The position numbers and the translations under genes were made by a program. This document shows, piece after piece, positions 19,973-27,957 of a DNA stretch of 64,000 bases. The DNA is from Streptosporangiales bacterium (GTDB lineage: Bacteria; Actinomycetota; Actinomycetes; Streptosporangiales; WHST01). How positions within the stretch are numbered: position 1 is the first letter of the stretch; each line of letters starts with the position of its first letter. The stretch covers positions 1 to 64,000 of the forward strand of contig WHTA01000012.1 of the NCBI GenBank assembly GCA_009379825.1, written 5' to 3'. The notes under the pieces were generated by a model. It did no database searches and was not told the origin of the DNA. It was given only the letters and a program-made list of their open reading frames with translations.

Positions 19973-20680
19973 TCACTCGGCCTTCGGCAGCTTGCACTCC
20001 GGCGCCATCTTGTACTTGCCGTGTGCGCCCTCGAACTTGCCCAAGGCCTTCGGCGCCTTCTTGACGGCCTTCACCCACATCCGGTGGTAGTCGTACGAGG
20101 GGATGTTGTCCTTGTTGCGCTCGGCCAGCACGTGCTTCATCCAGTCGTTGCCGACCTGGATGCCGGCCTCCATGGTGGTGCTGATCGCCTTCGCGCGTTT
20201 CTGGCAGCTGCCGACCGCACTGTCGTACTTGTCAGGCACGGAGTCTGGCACCTTGCCGCAGGCGCCCTCCTGGCGCTCGTAGACGATGCGCTGGGCGTCG
20301 AACGCGTTCATGTCCGAGCTGCCCCTGGCGTGCGTCTCGTCCCAGATCTCGTACGCCTTGTCGAGGGTGATCTTGCCCTTGTCGAGGTCCCACTGCGCCT
20401 TCACGTGCCGGTACCAGTCGCGGTACGACTGGTACGCCTTGGCGACGGCCAGGTCGCCGGCCTGCACCGACTCCTTGCAGTCGAGCACCGACGCGGGCAC
20501 CGGCTTGGGGGTGGGCGAAGAGGTCGCGGCAGCCTGCTTGTCGCCGCCTGGCAGCAGCGCCCGGCCGAACGCCCAGGCGGTGCCGCCGCCGACGAGGACG
20601 AGTACAGTCACGACACCGAGGACGACGAACAGAGGTCTGCGTCCGCGCCCGTTCTTCGGCGCTGAGTGGCGTCCGGCCAC
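19973..20680 (-). CDS. Membrane-anchored extracytoplasmic protein, unknown function
   Basis: 235 residues from GTG 20680, with GGAGG seven bases upstream. A basic N-terminus (RHSAPKNGRGRRP) precedes one hydrophobic segment at about 17-38, then a Ser/Pro/Thr linker and a soluble domain of about 165 residues. The domain is rich in Lys, Asp and Tyr (for example YQSYRDWYRHVKAQWDLDKG) and has four cysteines (DCKES, GACGK, SCQKR, PECKL) that could form two disulfides outside the cell. I do not recognise the family. It sits between accE and maf on the opposite strand; the neighbours do not suggest a role. Confidence 0.8.
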   Translation of the reverse strand: MAGRHSAPKNGRGRRPLFVVLGVVTVLVLVGGGTAWAFGRALLPGGDKQAAATSSPTPKPVPASVLDCKESVQAGDLAVAKAYQSYRDWYRHVKAQWDLDKGKITLDKAYEIWDETHARGSSDMNAFDAQRIVYERQEGACGKVPDSVPDKYDSAVGSCQKRAKAISTTMEAGIQVGNDWMKHVLAERNKDNIPSYDYHRMWVKAVKKAPKALGKFEGAHGKYKMAPECKLPKAE

Positions 20681-20779
20681 CTGGGACCTCCCCCTAGCCT
20701 CGGCATCCCCCGCAGGGACACCGGCAGACTGCCAGCTATGGACTGGTAACTGGAACGAGGTTGGACGGAGAGCAACGAT

Positions 20780-21417
20780 TTGGTCACACCGGTCGTAGTG
20801 GATACATACACACCACTGCTCGTACTCGCCTCTGCGTCGCCAGCACGGTTGGTGCTGTTGCGTAACGCGGGGTTCGCCGTCGAGGTGACCGTCTCTGACG
20901 TGGACGAATCGGCGTACGCGGCGGCGACAGCCGCCGAGCTGGCCGCAATGCTGGCACAGGCGAAGGCGACGGCGGTCGCTGCCCGCTACGCCGAGTCACC
21001 CGCCTTGGTCGTCGGCTGCGACTCGGTGCTCGACTTCGCCGGCGAGATCCTGGGCAAACCGGGCGACGCCGCCGACGCGGCGCGGCGCGGCGCACCATGC
21101 GTGGCCGCAGCGGCACCCTCGTCACCGGCCACTGCGTCGTGGACACGGCCACCGGCCGGCAGCAGGCCGCCGCCGCGTCTACCACCGTGCGGTTCGCGGA
21201 CCTCACCGACGACGAGATCGACGCCTACGTAGCCACCGGCGAACCCACCCGAGTGGCCGGGGGCTTCACCCTCGACGGCCTGGGCGGCCCCTTCGTCGAA
21301 GCCATCGACGGCGACTGGTCGAACGTGGTGGGCCTCTCCCTGCCCACCTTCCGCCACCTCCTGGCCGCGCACGGCTACACCGTCCCCGACCTCTGGCGCA
21401 GCCCCACCCCGGCCTGA
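20780..21417 (+). pseudogene. maf: Maf-type nucleotide pyrophosphatase, one-base frameshift
   Basis: Maf proteins hydrolyse noncanonical or modified nucleoside triphosphates. The N-terminal part begins at TTG 20780 and includes the signature LVLASASPARLVLLRNAGF and VVGCDSVLDFAGEILGKPGD. After ADAARR the frame shifts: the expected MRGRSGTLVTGHCVVDT, then FADLTDDEIDAYVATGEP and GGFTLDGLGGPFVEAIDGDW, are in the +1 frame from 21097 to the stop at 21417. Insertion of one T after 21088 would read ARRWRTMRGRSG and give 212 residues, the normal length, and the total span (638 bases) is one short of a multiple of three. Everything else is well conserved, so the break is either very recent or a sequence error. 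maf between accE and accA is the conserved mycobacterial order. Confidence 0.85.
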
Positions 21418-21427
21418 CCCGCCCGCT

Positions 21428-21460
21428 GGCAAGTATTTGACACATTGGAAAATACTTGCC
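21428..21460 (+). promoter_or_regulatory. Perfect 11-bp inverted repeat over the promoter of the HTH module
   Basis: GGCAAGTATTT at 21428-21438 is repeated in inverse orientation at 21450-21460, with 11 bases between, giving half-sites centred 22 bases (two helical turns) apart. A consensus -35 box TTGACA sits at 21437-21442, inside the repeat, and a weak -10 (CAAGAT, 21460-21465) follows at 17 bases. The resulting start of transcription would fall at about 21472-21473, on the ATG used here. This is a textbook layout for a repressor site, and the winged-helix gene in the same operon is the obvious candidate to bind it. Confidence 0.7.
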
Positions 21461-21472
21461 AAGATGGCGGAC

Positions 21473-21895
21473 ATGGAGAGCACTCAGGCACGCAAGGAGC
21501 TGGCCCGCGCCGACCGGTTGGGGAGCACGTCCCGGTCTACGGCGGCTCGCTGGTATGCGCGGTATCTGGTCATCTACGGCATCGCGTCGTTCGGGCTGGC
21601 GAGCACGTTCGGGTTCGTCGACCCGCGGTTGGCCACCGCGGTCACCATGCCGATCTGGCTGGTCATCATCATCGGCCTGTCGGTCTGGTCGATGCGGCAG
21701 CGCACCGCCATCCGCGGGTTCGGGTCGCTCCACGGCGCGGTCATCGGCACCTGGGCGGCCGCATGGGCCATCACCATCGGGCTGGGCACCAGCGTGTTCG
21801 CCGGCAGCTGGCCGTGGTTCGTCGGCGGCGGCGTCGCCATGGCCATCCCGGCGTTCGTCGGCGCGTACGTGACCCACCGCAGGGGTCGGGCATGA
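21473..21895 (+). CDS. Four-helix membrane protein of an HTH-linked module
   Basis: 140 residues from ATG 21473; an in-frame ATG at 21464 lies inside the probable -10 box, so the later one is preferred and the mRNA is probably leaderless. A charged N-terminus (ESTQARKELARADRL) precedes four hydrophobic segments: YARYLVIYGIASFGLASTF, AVTMPIWLVIIIGLSVW, AVIGTWAAAWAITIGLG and WFVGGGVAMAIPAFVGAYV. No catalytic motif is visible and I do not assign a family. The stop overlaps the start of the winged-helix gene (ATGA), so the two are made together. Membrane protein plus small MarR/PadR-like regulator pairs are common in actinobacteria, but their function is unclear. Confidence 0.85.
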   Translation: MESTQARKELARADRLGSTSRSTAARWYARYLVIYGIASFGLASTFGFVDPRLATAVTMPIWLVIIIGLSVWSMRQRTAIRGFGSLHGAVIGTWAAAWAITIGLGTSVFAGSWPWFVGGGVAMAIPAFVGAYVTHRRGRA

Positions 21896-22200
21896 CCTCG
21901 GGCACGCACCCGCGGCACCGTATCGACGATGTCATCCACTCGCCCGTGCGGTTCTCCGTCGCCGCGACGCTCGCCGGCCTCGACAACGCGGAGTTCCGGC
22001 ACGTACGCGACACCGTGGAGGTCAGCGACTCCGTGCTGTCCAAGCACGTGACGGCCCTCGAGACGGCCGGCTACGTGAAGGTGAAGAAGGGCTACGTGGG
22101 CAAGCGCCCCCGCACCTGGCTCAGCCTCACGGCGAAGGGACGGGAGGCGTACGAGCGCCACCTCGCAGCGCTGCGCGACATCGCCGACAACGCCGGCTAG
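21892..22200 (+). CDS. Winged-helix transcriptional regulator (MarR/ArsR-like)
   Basis: 102 residues, start ATG 21892 overlapping the previous stop. The whole protein is one winged-helix domain: VIHSPVRFSVAATLAGLD (helix 1), FRHVRDTVEVSDSVLSKHVT (helix-turn-helix with recognition helix SVLSKHVTALETAGY), then the wing VKVKKGYVGKRPRTWLSLT and a closing helix GREAYERHLAALRDIA. This matches the short transcriptional regulators annotated as winged helix DNA-binding protein. It has no ligand domain. It is co-translated with the membrane protein and probably represses their shared promoter through the palindrome at 21428-21460; the ligand or signal may be sensed through the membrane partner (inference). 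Confidence 0.9.
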   Translation: MTSGTHPRHRIDDVIHSPVRFSVAATLAGLDNAEFRHVRDTVEVSDSVLSKHVTALETAGYVKVKKGYVGKRPRTWLSLTAKGREAYERHLAALRDIADNAG

Positions 22201-22290
22201 GCGTGGCATCCGTCACGCAACCGGGACGGACGCGACCGCGCACGCCCTACACTGCGAACCGGCGGGGATCACTGGGCGGAGGGAGACCGC

Positions 22291-24042
22291 GTGCGGAAGG
22301 TGCTGATCGCGAACCGGGGTGAGATCGCCGTCCGGGTGGCCAGGGCGTGCACCGACGCCGGGCTGGCCAGCGTGGCGGTGTACTCGGAACCGGACCGCGG
22401 CGCAGTCCACGTGACGGCGGCGGGCGAGGCGTTCGCGCTCGGCGGCAGCACCCCCGCGGAGAGCTACCTCGACATCGCGAAGATCCTCGACGTCGCCAAG
22501 CGCGCCGAGGCGGACGCGGTGCACCCCGGCTACGGCTTCCTCGCCGAGAACTCCGAGTTCGCGCAGGCCGTCCTGGACGCCGGGCTCACCTGGATCGGCC
22601 CGCCGCCTGAGGCGATCAGGTCGCTCGGCGACAAGGTCGCCGCCAGGCACATCGCCGCCCAGGTCGGCGCGCCGCTGGTTGCCGGCACGAAGGACCCGGT
22701 CGGCAGCGCCGACGAGGTCACGGCGTTCGCCCGCGAGCACGGCCTGCCGATCGCCATCAAGGCGGCGTTCGGCGGCGGTGGCCGCGGGCTGCGGGTCGCG
22801 TACGAGCTCGACGACGTCACGAACCAGTACGACTCCGCCGTACGTGAGGCGGTCGCGGCGTTCGGCCGCGGCGAGTGCTTCGTGGAGCGCTATCTCGCCA
22901 GGCCCAGGCACGTCGAGACGCAGTGCCTGGCCGATAGCCACGGCAACGTTGTGGTGGTGTCGACCCGCGACTGCTCACTGCAGCGGCGGCACCAGAAGCT
23001 GGTCGAGGAGGCACCCGCGCCGTTCCTCACCGACGAGCAGGTCGCCACCCTGTACGAGTCCAGCAAGGCGATCATGCGGGCGGCGGGCTACGTCGGCGCG
23101 GGCACCTGCGAGTTCCTCGTCGGCGAGGACGGCACCATCTCGTTCCTCGAGGTCAACACCAGGCTGCAGGTCGAGCACCCGGTGTCCGAGGAGGTCACCG
23201 GCATCGACCTGGTGCGCGAGCAGCTGCGCATCGCCGACGGCGAGCCGCTCGGCTACGACGACCCGCCGATCCGCGGCCACGCCATCGAGTTCAGGATCAA
23301 CGCCGAGGACGCCGGCGCGAACTTCCTGCCCGCTCCCGGCACGGTGACCGGGTGGCAGCCGCCGTCCGGCCCCGGCGTACGCCTCGACGCCGGCGTCCAG
23401 CTCGGCACCGTGGTGCCGCAGATGTACGACTCGATGCTCGCCAAGCTGATCGTCACCGGAGCCGACCGCCGGCAGGCGCTCGCGCGCAGCCGGCGCGCGC
23501 TGGCGGAGTTCCGCGTCGACGGCATGCCCACGGTGTTGCCGTTCCACCGCTCGGTGCTCGCCGACCCGGCGTTCACCGACGAGCCGTTCCGGGTCCACAC
23601 CAGGTGGATCGAGACCGAGTTCGAGAACCACATCCCGCCGTACGCGGGCACCGCCGACGCCGAGGCCGAGGCCGAGGCCGAGGCCGAGGAGCGGGAGCTG
23701 ATCGTCGTCGAGGTGGCCGGTCGCCGGCTCGAGGTGAGCCTGCCCGCCGGCGGCACCGGCGCGGGCCAGGCGCCGCAGCCGCGCCGCCGCAGGTCCGGTA
23801 AGAAGAACGCCGGCGGTGCCGCGACCGGCAACTCGCTGACCAGCCCGATGCAGGGCACGATCGTGCAGGTCCTCGTCGAGGACGGCCAGCAGGTGGCGGC
23901 CGGCGACCCGGTCGTCGTGCTCGAGGCGATGAAGATGGAGCAGCCGCTGTCTGCGCACCGCAGCGGCACCGTCAGGGGGCTGGACGCGACCGTCGGCGCC
24001 ACCGTCAGCAACGGCGGGCTGATCTGCGAGATCGTCGACTGA
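22291..24042 (+). CDS. accA3: Acetyl/propionyl-CoA carboxylase alpha subunit (biotin carboxylase-BCCP)
   Basis: 583 residues from GTG 22291, preceded by GGCGGAGGGAG. The biotin carboxylase part (1-450) begins [18 protein letters not shown], has the ATP-grasp loop [15 protein letters not shown] and [20 protein letters not shown] with the catalytic Glu/Arg pair. The carrier domain at the C-terminus holds [14 protein letters not shown], whose central Lys receives biotin from BirA. Between them is a low-complexity linker of alternating Glu-Ala (about residues 456-470), encoded by a GAGGCC tandem repeat that may vary in length. As in AccA3 of mycobacteria, one alpha subunit probably serves several AccD proteins, here both at 8.4 and 18 kb. 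Confidence 0.96.
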   Translation: MRKVLIANRGEIAVRVARACTDAGLASVAVYSEPDRGAVHVTAAGEAFALGGSTPAESYLDIAKILDVAKRAEADAVHPGYGFLAENSEFAQAVLDAGLTWIGPPPEAIRSLGDKVAARHIAAQVGAPLVAGTKDPVGSADEVTAFAREHGLPIAIKAAFGGGGRGLRVAYELDDVTNQYDSAVREAVAAFGRGECFVERYLARPRHVETQCLADSHGNVVVVSTRDCSLQRRHQKLVEEAPAPFLTDEQVATLYESSKAIMRAAGYVGAGTCEFLVGEDGTISFLEVNTRLQVEHPVSEEVTGIDLVREQLRIADGEPLGYDDPPIRGHAIEFRINAEDAGANFLPAPGTVTGWQPPSGPGVRLDAGVQLGTVVPQMYDSMLAKLIVTGADRRQALARSRRALAEFRVDGMPTVLPFHRSVLADPAFTDEPFRVHTRWIETEFENHIPPYAGTADAEAEAEAEAEERELIVVEVAGRRLEVSLPAGGTGAGQAPQPRRRRSGKKNAGGAATGNSLTSPMQGTIVQVLVEDGQQVAAGDPVVVLEAMKMEQPLSAHRSGTVRGLDATVGATVSNGGLICEIVD

Positions 24043-24269
24043 CGCGACCACGCTGAGCCACGGGTGACCTGCGCCACGTGACCGGGAACCCCGACCCGCC
24101 GCCGTTCGTACCCAGAAGGACGGGCACCCTCTACTAGAGTGCCCACTCAACCTGATCTTGGCTGATGATCACGCGCAGACCGTGGTCGGGCGTGAGAGAT
24201 TGGGAGAAGCAATTGGCTGTCTTGGACGGCGCTCCCCCCGGCGTCGATGTCATGAGGAGAACCGAGCCG

Positions 24270-25625
24270 ATGCGTGCTCTGACGCGAACGACCGCCATTT
24301 CGCTCGTGGCGTTCCTGCTGGCGCTCGCGGCTGCGACCGGCATCGCCACGGCGCAGGCGCAACCGGCCGACGCCGCGACCGACATCGGCAAGATCACGGC
24401 CGCCTGGGACGCCGGCAAGCCGGTCTACCAGGACCCCTCGGCGGGGGTCCTGTCCGCCGACGACGTCGAGGGGCTCACCGCCCAGGTCCAGGACGACGCC
24501 ACCGGCACGCCGATCTTCGTCGCCGTGCTCCCGCAGGACGAGGTGGATAACGGCGGCAAGAAGCTGGTGCAGCGGCTGGCGGAGAAGCACGGCGGCCCTG
24601 GTACGTACATCACGCTCGGCGAGAACACCATCCACTCGTACTCCACCGAGGTGCCGGACAGGATCGACGCGCTCACCGAGTCCGCCATGAACGAGGGGGA
24701 CGGTGACCCGCAGAGCATCGCTTCGTTGCTGATCGACAAGGTCGCCGAGGCGGCCGCCTCGGCGGAGCAGAACGACCAGCAGGACTCGGGTGCGGGCGTC
24801 GGCTCGGTCATGCTGGTGGGCCTCGGCCTGCTGCTGCTGATCGCGTTCGCCGGTGGCCTGGTGGCCGTCTCGTCGCGCCGGAAGCGGCAGCAGCGGGAGG
24901 CCGAGCAGTTCGCGGCCGTGCACGACACCGCGGAAGAGGACGTGACCAAGCTCGGCGAGGACATCGCGGAGCTCGACCTGGACGTCCAGGGCGCGGACCT
25001 CGACCCGGCTGCACGTACCAACTACGAGAACGCGCTCGACGCGTACGACAGGTCCAAGGACGCGCTGGTCGCCGCCCGGCGGCCGGACGACCTGCGCAGG
25101 GTGACCGAGGCCCTCGACGACGGCAGGTACGAGATGACCTGCGTGCGGGCCAGGCTGACCGGCGAACCGGTGCCGGCCCGCCGGGCGCCGTGCTTCTTCA
25201 ACCCGCAGCACGGCCCTTCGGCCGCCGACCGGCCGTGGACCCCGCCGGGCGGCTCGGTGCGCGACGTCCCGGTGTGCGCCGCGGACGCCAGCATCATGGA
25301 CCACGGCCACGAGCCCGCCGCCAGGCACGTCATGGTCGACGGCGTACGCCGGCCCTACTGGGAGGGCGGCCCGGCGTACGCCCCGTGGTACGGCGGGTAC
25401 TACGGGGCGTACGGCGTCGACGGCTTGCTGACCGGCATGCTGCTCGGCTCGGTGCTCGCCGGCGGCTGGGGCGGCTTCGGGGACTTCGGCGGCGGCGACT
25501 CCGGCGGCTTCGGCGGCGGCGACTCCGGCGGCTTCGGCGGCGGCGACTCCGGCGGCTTCGGCGGCGGCGACTTCGGCGGCTTCGGCGGCGGCGACTTCGG
25601 CGGCTTCGGCGGCGGCGACTTCTGA
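24270..25625 (+). CDS. TPM-like membrane protein with Gly-rich tail
   Basis: 451 residues from ATG 24270, chosen because AGGAGA lies nine bases upstream; the frame is open further up. A signal peptide (about 1-35, ending AQAQPADAA) leads to an extracytoplasmic domain (36-170) reminiscent of the TPM/YgcG fold, with GTYITLGENTIHSYSTEVP. One membrane helix spans about 178-200 (SVMLVGLGLLLLIAFAGGLV), followed by a basic stop-transfer and a cytoplasmic part with a coiled helix (VTKLGEDIAELDLDVQGAD). Four cysteines occur at 290-340. The last 60 residues are Gly/Tyr-rich and end in six tandem GGGDS/F-GGF units. TPM proteins act in photosystem repair or lack a known role in other bacteria; I assign none. 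Confidence 0.85.
   Translation: MRALTRTTAISLVAFLLALAAATGIATAQAQPADAATDIGKITAAWDAGKPVYQDPSAGVLSADDVEGLTAQVQDDATGTPIFVAVLPQDEVDNGGKKLVQRLAEKHGGPGTYITLGENTIHSYSTEVPDRIDALTESAMNEGDGDPQSIASLLIDKVAEAAASAEQNDQQDSGAGVGSVMLVGLGLLLLIAFAGGLVAVSSRRKRQQREAEQFAAVHDTAEEDVTKLGEDIAELDLDVQGADLDPAARTNYENALDAYDRSKDALVAARRPDDLRRVTEALDDGRYEMTCVRARLTGEPVPARRAPCFFNPQHGPSAADRPWTPPGGSVRDVPVCAADASIMDHGHEPAARHVMVDGVRRPYWEGGPAYAPWYGGYYGAYGVDGLLTGMLLGSVLAGGWGGFGDFGGGDSGGFGGGDSGGFGGGDSGGFGGGDFGGFGGGDFGGFGGGDF
25485..25622 (+). repeat. 24-bp coding tandem repeat (5.75 copies)
   Basis: Near-identical 24-base units encode FGGGDSGG three times and FGGGDFGG twice plus a partial copy at the very end of the TPM-like gene. The only difference among units is TCC versus TTC in one codon. 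The unit length is a multiple of three, so copy-number change would keep the frame. Similar Gly-rich endings occur in many TPM-domain proteins. Confidence 0.9.
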
Positions 25626-25640
25626 CCGTAGCCTCGAGGC

Positions 25641-25967
25641 ATGCCGCGGCTGCCAGGTGACCCCAACCTGTTCCGGAAGCTCCTCTACACACTCGGCGTG
25701 CGGTTGACGCCGAGGTACGCGGACTGGGTGCGGCACGACCTCACCGACGCGGACTGGCGGTGGCGGCTGGTCGGCCGCCACATGCTGGTGCTCGTGCCGT
25801 TCTGCCTGCTGTTCCTGCTGCTGCCAGGGCCGTGGGTGTTGCGCATCCTCGCCGGCGTCCTGCTGTGGGTGAGCAGCATGTTCGTGATGGTGCTCTACGC
25901 CGGCCCGATCCGCGACCGTAAGCTCCGCCAGCACGGCCTAGCGCCGCCGGACCAGCCGACCAGGTAG
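25641..25967 (+). CDS. DUF5313-type membrane protein
   Basis: 108 residues from ATG 25641. The N-terminal NLFRKLLYTLGVRLTPRYADWVRHDLTDADWRWR is the pattern I recall for DUF5313: an amphipathic start, PPRYxxWVxHDLT, then two hydrophobic helices (about 48-67 and 70-88) and a short basic tail. Such genes are found near the lpdA homologue in other actinobacteria. Function unknown. It follows the TPM-like gene by 15 bases and may be co-transcribed. It converges on the flavoprotein gene with a six-base gap. Confidence 0.75.
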   Translation: MPRLPGDPNLFRKLLYTLGVRLTPRYADWVRHDLTDADWRWRLVGRHMLVLVPFCLLFLLLPGPWVLRILAGVLLWVSSMFVMVLYAGPIRDRKLRQHGLAPPDQPTR

Positions 25968-25973
25968 CCGGCG

Positions 25974-27356
25974 TCAGTCCAGCGGGGTCATCAGCTGGCG
26001 GGCGGCCTCCGTGACGCTGCCGGTCAGCGACGGGTAGACGGAGAACGTGTGCGCGATCTGCCCGACGGTCAGGCCGAACTGCACGGCGATCGACATGGTC
26101 AGCACCAGCTCGCTCGCCCGCGGCGCGGCGATGACGCCGCCGAGCACGGTGCCGGTGCCCGACCGGCAGAACAGCTTCACGAAGCCCTCGCGGATGCCCT
26201 GCATCTTCGCGCGCGGGTTGGTGGCCAGCGGCAGCATCACCTGCTGCGCGTCGACCGCGCCTGAGTCGACCATCGCCTGGGTGACGCCGACGCTCGCGAT
26301 CTCCGGGTCGGTGAACACGTTCGCCGCGACGGTGGACAGCCGTAGCGGCGCCACCGCCTCACCCAGCGCGTGCCACATGGCGATCCGGCCCTGCATCGCG
26401 GCGACCGACGCCAGCATGAGCACGCCGGTGCAGTCGCCGGCCGCGTAGACCCCGGGCAGCGACGTACGCGACACCCGGTCGACCTCGATCAGGCCGCCGT
26501 CGGTCAGCCGTACGCCCGACTCCGCCAGGCCGATCCCCTCGGTGGCAGGCACCGAACCGACGGCGAGCAGGCAGTGCGAGCCCTCGACGACCCGGCCGTC
26601 CACCAGCCGTACGACGACGCCGTCGCGGGTACGTTCGACCCGTTCCGCGCGGGCCTTGCTCACGACGTTCATCCCGCGCCTGGCGAACACGCCTTCCAGT
26701 ACGGCGGCTGCGTCCGGGTCCTCGTGCGGCAGCACCCGGTCGCGGCTGGACACCAGCGTGACCGCCGAGCCGAGGCCGAGGTAGCCGCTGGCGAACTCCG
26801 CCCCCGTCACGCCGGAGCCGACCACGACGAGGTGCTCGGGCAGCTCGTCCAGGTCGTACACCTGGCGCCAGGTGAGGATGCGCTCGCCGTCCACCTCCGT
26901 GCCGGGCAGCGTCCGCGGCTGCGCGCCGACGGAGAGCAGCACCACGTCGGCCGCGATCTCGGCGTCGTCGACCACTACCCGGCCGTTGTCGGCCAGCCGC
27001 CCGACGCCGTCGACCAGGTTCACCCCCGCGGCCGCCAGCCGCTTGCCGATGTCGGCCGACTGGGCGGCGGCCAGGTCCTGCACCCGGCGGTTCACCTGTC
27101 CGATGTCGACGCTCAGCGCGCTGGTGGGGTCGCCTTCGTGGTCGGTGAGCTGCAGGCCAAGGCCGGCGGCCTGCTCCAGCCCGTGCGCGGTCTCCGCCGT
27201 GGCGATCAGCGTCTTCGACGGCACGCAGTCGTTGAGCACGCACGCGCCGCCGGCGCCGTCGCGTTCGACCAGCGTGACCTCGGCGCCGAGCTGCGCCGCG
27301 ACGAGCGCCGCCTCGTAGCCGCCAGGGCCACCTCCGACGATCGCTACCTTCGGCAC
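25974..27356 (-). CDS. lpdA: Flavoprotein disulfide reductase / NAD(P)H-quinone dehydrogenase (LpdA-like)
   Basis: 460 residues from GTG 27356. FAD-binding N-terminus VAIVGGGPGGYEAALVAAQL, a redox site at Cys39 and Cys44 (GGACVLNDCVPSKTL), NAD(P)-binding VVGSGVTGAEFASGY near 180 and GVYAAGDCTGVLMLASVAA near 310. The C-terminal interface (IAHTFSVYPSLTGSVTEAA) lacks the His-His-Pro/HxxxxE set of true lipoamide dehydrogenase, which points to the LpdA/Rv3303c group that reduces quinones. Unlike M. tuberculosis LpdA as I remember it, both cysteines of the CxxxxC pair are present. It is a monocistronic gene between convergent DUF5313 and a divergent gamma-glutamylcyclotransferase. Confidence 0.93.
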   Translation of the reverse strand: MPKVAIVGGGPGGYEAALVAAQLGAEVTLVERDGAGGACVLNDCVPSKTLIATAETAHGLEQAAGLGLQLTDHEGDPTSALSVDIGQVNRRVQDLAAAQSADIGKRLAAAGVNLVDGVGRLADNGRVVVDDAEIAADVVLLSVGAQPRTLPGTEVDGERILTWRQVYDLDELPEHLVVVGSGVTGAEFASGYLGLGSAVTLVSSRDRVLPHEDPDAAAVLEGVFARRGMNVVSKARAERVERTRDGVVVRLVDGRVVEGSHCLLAVGSVPATEGIGLAESGVRLTDGGLIEVDRVSRTSLPGVYAAGDCTGVLMLASVAAMQGRIAMWHALGEAVAPLRLSTVAANVFTDPEIASVGVTQAMVDSGAVDAQQVMLPLATNPRAKMQGIREGFVKLFCRSGTGTVLGGVIAAPRASELVLTMSIAVQFGLTVGQIAHTFSVYPSLTGSVTEAARQLMTPLD

Positions 27357-27513
27357 CGTGCGCCCCCTCGTCCGTCGACCGTTCTGCGTGTCACGGGCGC
27401 ATTCTCCCGCATCTGCCTGGCCCGAGGTCGTACCCTGGTGCCGCCATGCCCCGACACTGTCCGCTCTCCCCGTTGCCGCCGTCCGCCGTGCCCCGCGTCC
27501 CGGAGGCCCTCCG

Positions 27514-27954
27514 TTGACCGTCTACGCAGCCTACGGAAGCAACCTCGACCCGAAGCAGATGCTGCAGCGCGCACCGCACTCCCCCGCGCGCGGCACCGGC
27601 TGGCTCACCGGCTGGCGGCTCGGCTTCGGCGGCGAGGACCGTAGCTTCGACGGTGCGCTCGCCACGGTCGTCGAGGACGACGCGAGCCAGGTCTTCGTCA
27701 TGCTGTACGACCTGTCGCCGGCCGACGAGGCCAGGCTGGACCGCTGGGAGGGCAGCGAGCTCGGCCTGTACAAGCGGATCCGGGTGCGGGTGGACACCCT
27801 GGACGGCCAGGCGCTCGCCTGGATCCACGTGCTCGACGGCTACGAGGGCGGCCTACCGTCCCGCCGGTACGTGGACATCATCGCCGACGCCGCAGCCAGC
27901 GCCGGCGCCCCCGACGACTACGTCGCCGCGCTCCGCGCACGGCCCTGCCGCTGA
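27514..27954 (+). CDS. Gamma-glutamylcyclotransferase-family protein
   Basis: 146 residues from TTG 27514, supported by GGAGG eight bases upstream. The GGCT fold begins VYAAYGSNLDPKQM, whose YGSNL loop binds the gamma-glutamyl group. Further marks are GWRLGFGGEDRSFDGALATV, VFVMLYDLSPADEARLDRWEG and YKRIRVRVDTLDG. Enzymes of this fold release 5-oxoproline from gamma-glutamyl peptides or amines. The substrate here could be a small peptide or a modified amino acid; glutathione is not expected in actinobacteria, which use mycothiol. The stop lies three bases from the end of the decayed M20 gene on the other strand. Confidence 0.9.
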   Translation: MTVYAAYGSNLDPKQMLQRAPHSPARGTGWLTGWRLGFGGEDRSFDGALATVVEDDASQVFVMLYDLSPADEARLDRWEGSELGLYKRIRVRVDTLDGQALAWIHVLDGYEGGLPSRRYVDIIADAAASAGAPDDYVAALRARPCR

Positions 27955-27957
27955 TTC

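Noticed and set aside
24165-24269. N-terminal extension of the TPM-like protein from an ATG at 24165
   Set aside because: The signal peptide starts at 24270, where AGGAGA is correctly spaced; the extension has no ribosome site.
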